Shown: positions 26,534-34,597, counted from the first letter of the stretch. The stretch is DNA of 64,000 nucleotides from Andeanibacterium fulvum (GCF_037154085.1 NZ_JBANRM010000005.1:186001-250000), one strand, 5' to 3'. The notes: a model not told the origin generated them from the sequence alone. Translations and numbers: made by a program.

Positions 26534-26964
26534 GGGAAAAAGGTTCAGAAATCGCGATCCTACTGCAACGCACCTCGGCGTCTGCGGGCTGGTTACTCTA
26601 GCATAGCGGTTCAGAAGTCGCGGTCCAGCTCCAACTGTGCTGGCGGATGGCTGCGGCGGACTTCAAGCATAGCGGTTCAGAAATCGCAGTCCAGCTGCAA
26701 CCAAATGAGCAGGCTGGCTGAACAAACGGAAACCATAGCGATTCAGAAATCGCGGTCTAGCAGCAACTCCGTGTCGAGTGCTTTGCGGGCAGCAGTAGTA
26801 TAACGATTCAGAAATCGCGGTCCAGCTGCAACTAACAGGCGCCCAACCCCAGGAACATGCCGAGCATAGCGGTTCAGAAATCACGGTCCAGCTGCAACCC
26901 CGCCGCACAGCAGTAGGGGCGATGTGTTAGCATAACGGCTCAGAAGGCCTAGTCCAGCTTCCCT
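26534..26964 (-). CRISPR. Seven-repeat CRISPR array, type II-C style
   Basis: Seven 36-bp repeats starting at 26534, 26600, 26666, 26732, 26797, 26863 and 26929; six spacers of 30, 30, 30, 29, 30 and 30 bp; period 66. In the crRNA sense (- strand) the repeat begins GTTGCAGCTGGACC and ends CCGCTATGCT. Transcription is leftward: the leftmost repeat keeps its 5' part but is altered at its 3' end, as expected of the terminal repeat. Internal copies differ at 1-4 positions and the rightmost copy is strongly diverged. Spacers are all different. The sequence matches the tracrRNA anti-repeat at 22938-22956. Confidence 0.95.
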
Positions 26965-26985
26965 ACTCAGGTTCATCCCGAGCAC

Positions 26986-27321
26986 CTAAAAGAGGCCAAA
27001 TAGCCGGCTGCGACTGGACTTGACGGCTTGCCTGTCCCGCTCCTCGCAGCGTTCCACTATGCCCACTGCCGCGCGATAGCGATCATTCGATTTGTCGAGC
27101 TGGCCAGTCTGGGCATCGCCAAAGATCATCCAGTCCGCCAGCGATTGGCCCGCCGGGAGATCGGCGCCGGGCACTCCCTCGCGCCATTCATCGGGCAGCA
27201 GGCGACTGCACGCACTCGGCGCGGCCATGATAGGCGGCGCGCTTACACAGGCTGCGCAGGCCAGCAGCATGGGCGGCAGGGTCCACAGGCGCATCTGCGC
27301 CCGGTGCGGAACGGATTTCAT
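26986..27321 (-). CDS. Rz1-like outer-membrane spanin lipoprotein
   Basis: 111 residues from the ATG at 27321; the frame extends further upstream but lacks a signal there. A signal peptide (LWTLPPMLLAC) ends in a lipobox with acceptor Cys, followed by a short Pro/Ala-rich mature part and a C-terminal basic, helical end. It begins 134 bp before the end of the Rz-like gene in another frame, the classic nested spanin arrangement. It should join the inner-membrane spanin to fuse the envelope during lysis. The stop is 21 bp from the first CRISPR repeat. Confidence 0.72.
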   Translation of the reverse strand: MKSVPHRAQMRLWTLPPMLLACAACVSAPPIMAAPSACSRLLPDEWREGVPGADLPAGQSLADWMIFGDAQTGQLDKSNDRYRAAVGIVERCEERDRQAVKSSRSRLFGLF

Positions 27322-27553
27322 ATGCGTTCTCCGATGAAAGTTTGTCGGCAGCGGCCTCACTGCCGATCTGCCCGCCAATGGCGGCCACGGCATCGCTTCC
27401 GCTTTCGAGAGCCGCACCGGCAAGATTGCTATTGAGGCGGGCCTCCACTTTGGCGGCCTTTCCCCAGGTCAGTGTGGCGACAAGCCACCAGAGGCCAAAG
27501 CCGAGCAGCAGCGCGGCGATCAGCAAGGTTGCCGGTTTGCGAAGCAGGCTCAT
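27188..27553 (-). CDS. Rz-like inner-membrane spanin
   Basis: 121 residues. One N-terminal membrane helix (ATLLIAALLLGFGLWWLVATL) is followed by a charged helical periplasmic part with Ala-rich segments and two late cysteines (SLCKRAAYHGRAEC). This is the topology of Rz-type i-spanins. The ATG overlaps the stop of the endolysin (27550-27553) and the Rz1-like gene is nested in its 3' part. Sequence similarity alone would not identify it; the call rests on topology and the lysis context. Confidence 0.68.
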   Translation of the reverse strand: MSLLRKPATLLIAALLLGFGLWWLVATLTWGKAAKVEARLNSNLAGAALESGSDAVAAIGGQIGSEAAADKLSSENAYEIRSAPGADAPVDPAAHAAGLRSLCKRAAYHGRAECVQSPAAR

Positions 27554-28155
27554 ACCGCCGCCCCCAGCCCTTCGCGGCAGACTTTCGCCTCCCGCGCGCG
27601 GCGGGAAACGAGGCCTTTCACCACGAACCCGCCCGCCTTGTTCCACCATGTGATGGCAGTGCACCCGCCCGGATAATCGCCCGCGTTGAAGCGCGCGCGG
27701 GCGGTGGAGCTGCAATAGCGGCCCGCGCCGGCATTATAGGCCAGCGAAACAGCGGCAAAGCGCGGGCCCTCGCGGCGACGCTCCATCGCCGGATCGGCCG
27801 AAAGGGCGAGGCCCGGCGTGCAAGCCATCACCGCGCTGGCGTGTTTCACCAGTTCCTCTTCCAGCATGGCGGCGCATTCCGCCTCGGTGAAAATCCTGCC
27901 CTTGGGCAGCGGCTTGCCGCGCCAGCTGGTGATGCCGTCGCACACGGTCGGCACGCCCACCATGTCGAGATAGACCGCGAGATACTGACTGCCGGAAATG
28001 TGGCGGATCTGCAGTTCGCCGCTTTCGGCCACGCTGGCCTCAACCCTGCGGCCGCTTTCCTCCATCGGAACGAAGGCGCCCAGCGCAGCAGCAACGCCTG
28101 CGCCCACCACCATCGCGAGCGTGGCACGGCCGGATCTGGGTTGCGGATCAGCCAT
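27550..28155 (-). CDS. Phage lysozyme (GH24-like) with N-terminal anchor
   Basis: 201 residues. Endolysin that cuts peptidoglycan. An N-terminal hydrophobic segment (ATLAMVVGAGVAAALGAFV) resembles a signal-anchor-release helix. The GH24-type core is YLAVYLDMVGVPTVCDGIT with the Asp and Thr of the E-D-T triad, but the position of the catalytic Glu (EG-LR in T4) reads SGSQ. A second block AAVSLAYNAGAGRYCSST matches the family. It overlaps the holin gene by 8 bp and the spanin by 4 bp. Confidence 0.8.
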   Translation of the reverse strand: MADPQPRSGRATLAMVVGAGVAAALGAFVPMEESGRRVEASVAESGELQIRHISGSQYLAVYLDMVGVPTVCDGITSWRGKPLPKGRIFTEAECAAMLEEELVKHASAVMACTPGLALSADPAMERRREGPRFAAVSLAYNAGAGRYCSSTARARFNAGDYPGGCTAITWWNKAGGFVVKGLVSRRAREAKVCREGLGAAV

Positions 28156-28402
28156 TGGCCCCGCCCCCCTGATTTTCACCCTGCTTCCACAGCCGGGCAA
28201 GCGTGGGGATGACAAACACCACCAGCCCGACACCCGCCGCCATGACATTGCGCCAGACGCCGCCCGGCAGCATCGCGATCAGGCCCAGCAGCAGGCTGGG
28301 ATTGGCCGTCAGCACGCCCGCCACGATTGCCGCGATCCCGGCGATTCGCACGCTCCACCAGCGCCACGCGCCGCGCCATTCGGCAATCAGCCATCTGCTC
28401 AT
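28148..28402 (-). CDS. Putative holin
   Basis: 84 residues with two predicted membrane helices (IAGIAAIVAGVLTANPSLLL and VMAAGVGLVVFVIPTLARLW) and a charged Lys/Gln/Gly C-terminus. It overlaps the endolysin start by 8 bp and the preceding small membrane gene by 4 bp. Size, topology and position fit a holin that times lysis by opening the inner membrane; no family-specific motif is claimed. Confidence 0.65.
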   Translation of the reverse strand: MSRWLIAEWRGAWRWWSVRIAGIAAIVAGVLTANPSLLLGLIAMLPGGVWRNVMAAGVGLVVFVIPTLARLWKQGENQGGGANG

Positions 28403-28602
28403 TTCCGGATTTCCTCTTCGTTGAGTTCGCGCAGCTTCTGGCGGATCGACAGCCAGGTCTCGTACAGCCGCATCACGGTCCAGATCAGCACCAGCACCGC
28501 CGTGATCGAGGGCAGGTTCGCAAGGAACACGGCCACCAGCCATCCCACGCTCAATGCGTCGCCCACGTGGCGGGCCGTATCGTTCAGATGAAGGCCGATC
28601 AT
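28399..28602 (-). CDS. Small membrane protein of the lysis cassette (second holin/antiholin?)
   Basis: 67 residues with one long hydrophobic stretch (WLVAVFLANLPSITAVLVLI) followed by a basic-acidic amphipathic tail (LSIRQKLRELNEEEIRK). It is coupled by 4-bp overlaps to the SGNH-hydrolase gene upstream and the holin downstream. It may be an antiholin or a second holin; it may also be unrelated to lysis. Confidence 0.55.
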   Translation of the reverse strand: MIGLHLNDTARHVGDALSVGWLVAVFLANLPSITAVLVLIWTVMRLYETWLSIRQKLRELNEEEIRK

Positions 28603-30131
28603 GCCGCCAGCCCCTCCACCGCCTCAAGGAAGCGCGGCGCCAGATAGGAAGCGCGGAAGTGCATGCCGGCAGGCGCCGTGGGATGCGTGCCGTCATACGT
28701 GGTGTAGAACTTGGAATTGCCGGTGCCGGCTGCGGCACCGACATAGCCGCCATCGGTCAGCAGATCGCGCCACTTGATATAGGGCACGCCCTTGGCGGCG
28801 CAGATGGCCTGCAAATCCGTATCGAGAGTGTAAGCACTGCCCGCCGTGATCGGCCCGCGATTGTTCCACACGCCCACCACCACCACTTCGGCATGAGTCT
28901 CGTTGCGGATGCGGTCGAGCATTGCGGCAAAGGCAATGTTGGTGGCCTCGCCCGGCCCGTCATTCTGCGACAGGGGGATGAGGACAATGTCCGGATCGCG
29001 CGAGATGACATCGAGAGACAGCCGCTCGGTCCAGTTAGTGCGACCGGGACCGACATCGAGAATGCCCGTGTCGCCAATCCCCTGAATCCACCAGTCCTCC
29101 ACCCCCAGCATGTCGGAAAGGTAGGAGGTGAAGCCATATCCCTCCGTGAAGCTGTCCCCCAGCGAAACGATGCGCAGCGGGGAATAGCCGCTCCACGCCC
29201 GCACCGTGTCGAAGCCACTGGCCCAGATGCCGAGAATATTGGTCGCGCTGCCCGAGCGGTGGCGGATATTGCGCATCCGACGCGCAAGGCCGCTGCTGTC
29301 GATCACGATCTGGCGATAGGTGGCCGCAGCCGTTTGGGTGACGCTGGCGACTATCCTGCCATCCACCCAGATGTAATCGCCATAGAGCTGCATGTAGCCG
29401 CGAATGGCCGCCACAGGGGCATCGGTCTGCCACAGCCACGATCCCTGCCCACGCGCAAGCGTCACGCCGTCCCAGCTCTGGCTCATGATCGTGCCGACCG
29501 TGCCATTGTAGGGATAATTGTCGAACTTCACCCCGCCTTTGGCGGCGATCTTCGCATTGTCGGAATAGGCGGCCTGCTGGCTGGTCCCGGCGGGCGCGGC
29601 CCCTTCCACGAGATAGACCAGCGGCAATTCCTGCCTGCCGACATAGACATAAGTGACGCTGCCATGCGTGCCGCCTGACGGGGCCGAAGGCGCGGCGTCG
29701 GCGGCATGGGTAGTGCCCGCCACTGTCACTTCGAACATCATGCCGCCAGTGGCGAATTGCTGGCCCTTCGCCATCGCCAGATTGTTGGCGAACGGAACCG
29801 GGGCGAGCCTGCCCTGCACGGCCCAGACCGCCGCGCCATCCGCGATGTAATCGGGATCGGCGAGCGAGAGCATGGCCGAAGCGCCGGAGGCACCCGCCTT
29901 GATGCAGCGCAGCACCCAGGCATCCTGCGCCACGAGCGCGCCGTAGGCATAGGCCGTGGCACTCGCCCGCTGGGCAATGCCGGCAACGACGCAGGGCACG
30001 AAGCGCGGCACTTCATAGCGGCCCATCGTGGCGCGCAGGCTGTCCGCAAGGCGGCGGCGGGCTGCCTTATCGGCCCGCATGCCTCCAGCGCCTTCGATGA
30101 TTTCCGCATCCAGCGGCTTGGTGGTGGTCAT
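28599..30131 (-). CDS. SGNH/GDSL hydrolase, probable receptor-binding or polysaccharide esterase
   Basis: 510 residues from the ATG at 30131; the longer frame to 30197 would cover part of the late-promoter palindrome. The N-terminal half is a beta-rich attachment region (GSVTYVYVGRQELPLVYLVE). The C-terminal half is an SGNH hydrolase: GDSFTEGYGF (block I Ser), PLSQNDG (block III Asn) and DGTHPTAPAG (block V Asp/His). Likely a virion protein that deacylates host surface polysaccharide. First gene of the leftward operon that runs through the lysis genes, sharing 4-bp overlaps. Confidence 0.75.
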   Translation of the reverse strand: MTTTKPLDAEIIEGAGGMRADKAARRRLADSLRATMGRYEVPRFVPCVVAGIAQRASATAYAYGALVAQDAWVLRCIKAGASGASAMLSLADPDYIADGAAVWAVQGRLAPVPFANNLAMAKGQQFATGGMMFEVTVAGTTHAADAAPSAPSGGTHGSVTYVYVGRQELPLVYLVEGAAPAGTSQQAAYSDNAKIAAKGGVKFDNYPYNGTVGTIMSQSWDGVTLARGQGSWLWQTDAPVAAIRGYMQLYGDYIWVDGRIVASVTQTAAATYRQIVIDSSGLARRMRNIRHRSGSATNILGIWASGFDTVRAWSGYSPLRIVSLGDSFTEGYGFTSYLSDMLGVEDWWIQGIGDTGILDVGPGRTNWTERLSLDVISRDPDIVLIPLSQNDGPGEATNIAFAAMLDRIRNETHAEVVVVGVWNNRGPITAGSAYTLDTDLQAICAAKGVPYIKWRDLLTDGGYVGAAAGTGNSKFYTTYDGTHPTAPAGMHFRASYLAPRFLEAVEGLAA

Positions 30132-30196
30132 GTGTCGAGGTCCGTTGTGATCCCCGGCAACCTTCGCCCAAGCACGCAATTGCGCCACCGGGCGCA

Positions 30197-30219
30197 TTTG
30201 TAGTGCCGCCCATCACAAA
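30197..30219. promoter_or_regulatory. Late-activator palindrome between lysis operon and J
   Basis: TTTGTA-N11-CACAAA, 45 bp before J on the right and 65 bp before the leftward SGNH/lysis operon. Second of three copies; it could activate both divergent late operons. Confidence 0.68.
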
Positions 30220-30264
30220 GGCGCGCGCTGGCGGGCGCACGGGCGGGCGGTCCAGCTTGCCGCC

Positions 30265-31149
30265 ATGTCCTTCACTGCCATCGATCTTTCGCAGCTGCCT
30301 GCGCCGGTCGCCATCGATCCGCTGGATTACGAGGCGATCCTGGCGGAAATGCTGGCGAAGTATCGGGAGCTGTTCCCCGACTTCGTGCTGGTGGAAAGCG
30401 ATCCGGCCATGCGCGTGATGCAGGTGGCCGCGTGGTTTCGCCTGCTGGACCGCCAGAAGGCCAATGACGATGCAGTGGGCGCGATGCTGGCCTACGCCAG
30501 TGGCGCGGATCTCGATCAGATCGGCGCGCGCTTTGGCGTGCAGCGGCTCGAAATCACCCCGGCCGATCCCGAGGAAGGCACCCCGGCCGTGATGGAAGGG
30601 GACGAGGATTTCCGCTTCCGCATCACGCTTGCCCCGGAAGGCTATTCCGTGGCCGGGCCGGAAGGGGCCTATCTCTATTACGCCCTGACCGCAGACAGCG
30701 AAGTCGCCTCGGTCAGCGCGCGCAGCCCGGAGCCGGCGGAGGTGGAAGTCTATGTGCTGTCCCGCGCGGCTGAAGGCACCGCCTCGCCCGAATTGCTCGA
30801 CACCGTTTCCGCTGCGCTGTCCGACCGCACGCGCCGCCCGATCGGGGACCGGGTGACAGTCCATTCCGCCATGATCGTGGAATATGCGATCGAAGCCGCG
30901 ATCACGACCTATGCCGGGCCGGATGCCGCGATCGTGATGGCCAATGCCCAGGCCCGGATCGAGAAATACGTGACCGACAATCGCAAGATCGGCCGCGACG
31001 TGACACTGGCGGCCATCAATGCCGCCCTGTTCGTGGGCGGTTCGCAGAATGTCGCCATTACACAACCCGTAGCCGATATCGTGCTGGACGATACGCAGGC
31101 AGCGATCTGCACCGGCATCGTGCTGACCCATGCGGGTATCGCGGAATGA
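30265..31149 (+). CDS. J: P2 gpJ-like baseplate assembly protein
   Basis: 294 residues (P2 gpJ 302). Baseplate wedge component. Family features: DYEAILAEMLAKYRELFPDF near residue 25, AYASGADLDQIGARFGVQRL near residue 85, and the EVEVYVLSR strand. It overlaps gpI by 4 bp. First gene of a rightward tail operon, preceded at 45 bp by a late-promoter palindrome. V and W, which precede J in P2, are located downstream here. Confidence 0.94.
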   Translation: MSFTAIDLSQLPAPVAIDPLDYEAILAEMLAKYRELFPDFVLVESDPAMRVMQVAAWFRLLDRQKANDDAVGAMLAYASGADLDQIGARFGVQRLEITPADPEEGTPAVMEGDEDFRFRITLAPEGYSVAGPEGAYLYYALTADSEVASVSARSPEPAEVEVYVLSRAAEGTASPELLDTVSAALSDRTRRPIGDRVTVHSAMIVEYAIEAAITTYAGPDAAIVMANAQARIEKYVTDNRKIGRDVTLAAINAALFVGGSQNVAITQPVADIVLDDTQAAICTGIVLTHAGIAE

Positions 31150-31787
31150 GCATCCTGCCGCCCAATGCCAGCAGGCAGATGCTCGCGCTGGAACAGGCCG
31201 TAGCCCTGCCTGCCTTGCCGGACCGCACCATTCGCGATGCCTGGGATCCGCAAGCCTGCCCCGAACATCTGCTGCCCTGGCTCGCCTGGGCCTATTCGGT
31301 CGATAATTGGGACGCGAGCTGGCCAGTGGCAGTGCGCCGCGCGGTGATCGCCAGTTCGATAGAGGTCCACCGCCGCAAGGGCACGCTGGCCGCCGTGCAG
31401 ACCGCCCTTTCCGCTTTCGGCGCGGCGATCGCCATCCGCGAATGGTGGGAAATGGACCCGCCGGGCGAGCGCGGCACTTTCGAAGTCACGCTGTCCATCG
31501 CGGCGATCAACGGTGCCCCGCCCAGCGCGGATTATGTCGCCTCGGTTATCCGCGAGATCGAGCGGACCAAGCCGCTTTCCCGCCACTTCACCTTCACTCA
31601 GGCGCTCAAGGCGGAAAGCCGGGTGGGCGTGATCGCGGCCGCGCGGCCGGTCACTTATGCCCGCCTGTCCTTTTCCGAAGTTGTCGCCCCGGCAATCGAC
31701 CTGCCCCCACTGCTTTCCGATCCCGCCAGCGGCCTGTTCCTGACCGATCCCCTGACCGGCGCCTACCTCACCGATCCGGCAGGCTGA
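31146..31787 (+). CDS. I: P2 gpI-like tail protein
   Basis: 213 residues. Baseplate protein of the P2 gpI family. The family signature is the N-terminal CPEHLLPWLAWAYSVDNWD and the following RRAVIASSIEVHRRKGTLAA. A C-terminal repeat of short motifs (LFLTDPLTGAYLTDP) is likely structural. It is translationally coupled to J by ATGA. In P2 it links the baseplate to the fibres encoded just downstream. Confidence 0.92.
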   Translation: MSILPPNASRQMLALEQAVALPALPDRTIRDAWDPQACPEHLLPWLAWAYSVDNWDASWPVAVRRAVIASSIEVHRRKGTLAAVQTALSAFGAAIAIREWWEMDPPGERGTFEVTLSIAAINGAPPSADYVASVIREIERTKPLSRHFTFTQALKAESRVGVIAAARPVTYARLSFSEVVAPAIDLPPLLSDPASGLFLTDPLTGAYLTDPAG

Positions 31788-31817
31788 CATGCCAACTCAC
31801 CCCCAAAGGATGCCCCG

Positions 31818-33512
31818 ATGCCCCTGACGATGACCGTCACCGCCGCCGGATATGCCGCACTGGTGAATGCGCAGAACACCGGGACGGCCCCCGTCGCCAT
31901 TGCGCAGATCGGCATTTCCGAGGCGGCACTCGATCCCGTGCCCGCCATATCTGCCCTGCCCGGCGAAGTGAAGCGCGTGGCCGCCCTGTCCGGCGACACG
32001 GTGGACGATGACACGATCCACATGATCATGCGCGATGAAAGCGCCGACAGCTACACCATGCGCAGCTTCGCGCTCTATCTGGACGATGGCACGGCGTTCG
32101 CGCTTTACGGCCAGGCCGAACCGATCATTGCCAAGGCCCCGCCCAGCATCGCCATGCTGGCGCTGGATGTGCGTTTTGCCGATATCGAAGCGGCCGCACT
32201 GACCTTTGGCGATGCCAATTTCCTCAATCCACCCGCCACCACCGCCATGCGCGGCGTAGTGGAGCTGGCAACGCCGGCCGAGGCGCAGGCCGGGCTGGAC
32301 GTGGAACGGGCCGTGCCGCCCGCCGCTCTGCTCGCCGCCGTTACTGCCTGGCTCAATTCCCGTTTCGGCACGGGCAACAGCCTAATCTGGCATCCCGGCA
32401 ATGACGGCGCCGGATCGGGGCTCGATGCCGATCTGTGGCGCGGCTTCACGCCGTCGCAGTTCCTGGACGTCTACGTCACGGCAGGGCTGGTGCTGGCGCG
32501 GCTCGGCTTTACCCCGGTCAACCGGGCCGGGGATACGATGGCCGGGCTGCTCACCCTTTCCGGTGCCCCCACCGCCAATCTGCATGCAGCTACGAAGAAA
32601 TACGTAGACGATCTGGTCGCCGCTGCCGGCATCGGTTTCACCCCGGTGAACCGCGCGGGCGATACCATGACCGGCCGCCTTGCCCTGTCCGATGCGCCGC
32701 TCAACCCGATGCATGCCGTAAACAAAGCCTATGTCGACGATCTGGTTTCACCCACCGCTCTGCTCGCCCGGCTTGCCACGGTGGACGGGGCCGGTTCCGG
32801 CCTCGATGCCGATCTGTGGCGGGGGCAGACCCCGACCCAGTTCCTGGACAGCTACATCACTGCCGCGCTGGTTCTGGCCCGCCTCGGCTTCACCCCGGTG
32901 AACCGCGCGGGCGATAGCATGAGTGGGCAGCTCACCCTTTCGGGCGCGCCCAGCGCCAACCTGCATGCTGCCACGAAGAAATACGTGGACGACAAGGTGG
33001 CGGCGGGTGCGCTTGGCTTCACCCCGGTCAACCGGGCAGGCGACACGATGCTGGGCCTGCTCACCCTGTCCGGCCCGCCATCCGCGAACCTGCATGCCGC
33101 GACCAAGAAATATGCCGACGATCTGGTGGCCGCCGCCGCGCTGTTCGCCAAGATCGTAACGGTAGACGGGGCGGGATCGGGCCTCGATGCCGATATGCTG
33201 GACGGTTACCACGCGGCCGATTTTGACCGGGTCACGGGCAAGAGCCTCGCTGCCACCGGCTATCGCGTGCATGCGGACGGCTTCAAAGAAATGTGGGGCA
33301 GTGCCTATGTCCCGGCGGGCGGCACCTCGGACATTGCCTTCCCCAATGGCGGCTTTTCCAGCTGGGTGAACCTCAGCCTGGGCGTTTCCGTGCGCGCCAC
33401 CAGCGGCAGCCAGGACAATGTGGGGTGGACCACCAAGAATGTCGGCGGCTTCACCCTGCGCAACATCGAAGGCATCGCCCAGACCGTGGAATGGTCTGCG
33501 CGCGGTGTGTGA
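31818..33512 (+). CDS. H: P2 gpH-like tail fibre with internal repeats
   Basis: 564 residues. The N-terminus (about 1-150) is the conserved baseplate-attachment domain (MTVTAAGYAALVNAQNTGTA). The shaft has four copies of a module beginning GFTPVNRAGD (codons near 32505, 32634, 32884, 33014), each with ANLHAATKKYVDD-like continuation, interleaved with three copies of DGAGSGLDAD. The short C-terminal tip (GYRVHADGFKEMWGSAYVP) is the likely receptor-contact part. Host-range determinant; the repeats invite length variation by recombination. Confidence 0.9.
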   Translation: MPLTMTVTAAGYAALVNAQNTGTAPVAIAQIGISEAALDPVPAISALPGEVKRVAALSGDTVDDDTIHMIMRDESADSYTMRSFALYLDDGTAFALYGQAEPIIAKAPPSIAMLALDVRFADIEAAALTFGDANFLNPPATTAMRGVVELATPAEAQAGLDVERAVPPAALLAAVTAWLNSRFGTGNSLIWHPGNDGAGSGLDADLWRGFTPSQFLDVYVTAGLVLARLGFTPVNRAGDTMAGLLTLSGAPTANLHAATKKYVDDLVAAAGIGFTPVNRAGDTMTGRLALSDAPLNPMHAVNKAYVDDLVSPTALLARLATVDGAGSGLDADLWRGQTPTQFLDSYITAALVLARLGFTPVNRAGDSMSGQLTLSGAPSANLHAATKKYVDDKVAAGALGFTPVNRAGDTMLGLLTLSGPPSANLHAATKKYADDLVAAAALFAKIVTVDGAGSGLDADMLDGYHAADFDRVTGKSLAATGYRVHADGFKEMWGSAYVPAGGTSDIAFPNGGFSSWVNLSLGVSVRATSGSQDNVGWTTKNVGGFTLRNIEGIAQTVEWSARGV

Positions 33513-33528
33513 CGGAAAGGAAAATTGG

Positions 33529-33729
33529 ATGAAGATTTCAGTCGGCAAATTCGACCCGGAAACCCGCACTGTGGCAGTCACCTTCACGCATGAAAAGGTG
33601 CGCCACCGCCGCCTGATCAATGCCGCCCTGGACGCGGACGGCAATTACGACCGTAAGGCCACCCGCGAGCTGATCGACGCCCAGGCACGCGGGGTGGAAT
33701 ACAAGATCGAGCGGGGGATTATTGGGTAG
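33529..33729 (+). CDS. Small protein after the tail fibre
   Basis: 66 residues, unrecognised. It has a ribosome site GGAAAGG eight nt before the ATG. Beta-type pattern KISVGKFDPETRTVAVTFTH followed by a helix ATRELIDAQARGVEYKIERG. Placed where P2 encodes the fibre-assembly protein gpG, but too short and not similar to it. May be a fibre cap, chaperone or immunity-type protein. Confidence 0.55.
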   Translation: MKISVGKFDPETRTVAVTFTHEKVRHRRLINAALDADGNYDRKATRELIDAQARGVEYKIERGIIG

Positions 33730-33806
33730 GTGGCACCCGATCAGGCTTTTCTGTTAGCATCTAATTTGTTTCTGCCTTTAACGCCCGATTGGCATCGGAA
33801 ATCGAA

Positions 33807-34514
33807 ATGCTCACAGAACGTATCGAAAGGGTTCGGAAATTCCCGAACTTCAAACTTCGCGAACTTCCAGAAGAAGAACGAAGAGAGGCGGATTCTATCC
33901 GCTTCAACATCGGCAAAATGCACGTCCAAGCGACGTCATTCTGGGCTGGGCGCTCGCTTTTTCACAATTGCGCAGAAAGGCAGCTCTTCGATCCAACTCA
34001 TCAGACAGTTTATCACCAATGGCAGCTGTGCGCGGCAAGGGATTGCGCCATGAGCATATACCATTTCGGCTGCATCATTAGCGGCATTGACGAATCCCTT
34101 GGCAGCTGCCCCACTTTGCGTCTCAAAATCGACAACGAAGCGAAACGTGCGGCTCGAAGGCAATTTGAACGCCAGTTCCCCTCTTCGATCGCGTTGCGAC
34201 ATGCACTTGCGCATTCTGCGGAGCGGTCCAAGACTGCAAAACACTTAACCCGCCATGCGAAAAGCATGTCCGAAGGTGTCGACCTTAGTCCAACGGCTAA
34301 AATCGAGGGCCGGTCAAAGGCGGACACACTCTTGCTGGACGACAGCATCTATGGAACGACCTTCTCGTCTATGTGGGACGGCCAGATCATCCAATGTGAA
34401 GTCACAGAGCAGAGCGGCTACTGGCTTGACGAGATCGTCGACGCATATTGGAGTGCATTCTCTGCAATAATTGATCCCAATCCAGAGCCACCACCGACAA
34501 TTACAATCGGCTAA
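33807..34514 (+). CDS. Unknown moron-type protein
   Basis: 235 residues from the ATG at 33807 (GGAA upstream); a TTG at 33789 is possible. Mostly helical and soluble: ELPEEERREADSIRFNIGKM, LRHALAHSAERSKTAKHL and the C-terminal WLDEIVDAYWSAFSAI. No recognised domain. GC content is clearly lower than in the flanking tail genes, and it stands as a single unit between fibre and spike genes with its own upstream AT-rich region, all typical of a lysogenic-conversion gene. Function unknown. Confidence 0.55.
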   Translation: MLTERIERVRKFPNFKLRELPEEERREADSIRFNIGKMHVQATSFWAGRSLFHNCAERQLFDPTHQTVYHQWQLCAARDCAMSIYHFGCIISGIDESLGSCPTLRLKIDNEAKRAARRQFERQFPSSIALRHALAHSAERSKTAKHLTRHAKSMSEGVDLSPTAKIEGRSKADTLLLDDSIYGTTFSSMWDGQIIQCEVTEQSGYWLDEIVDAYWSAFSAIIDPNPEPPPTITIG

Positions 34515-34597
34515 TCGCCATTTTGGCTTCGCGTGACCAAGACCCATGCTGCGATATCCCAGCCAGAACCTTTAGAACTCCTCACATGCAAATTCGC

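Noticed and set aside
26570..26928. Spacers matching this prophage or its host flanks (self-targeting)
   Set aside because: I compared the six spacers by eye with the window and found only short chance matches, such as 11 bp near 12560. A proper search was not possible.
28599..30197. Start of the SGNH tail protein at 30197
   Set aside because: It would place the coding region over part of the late-promoter palindrome; ATG 30131 keeps the promoter outside the gene.
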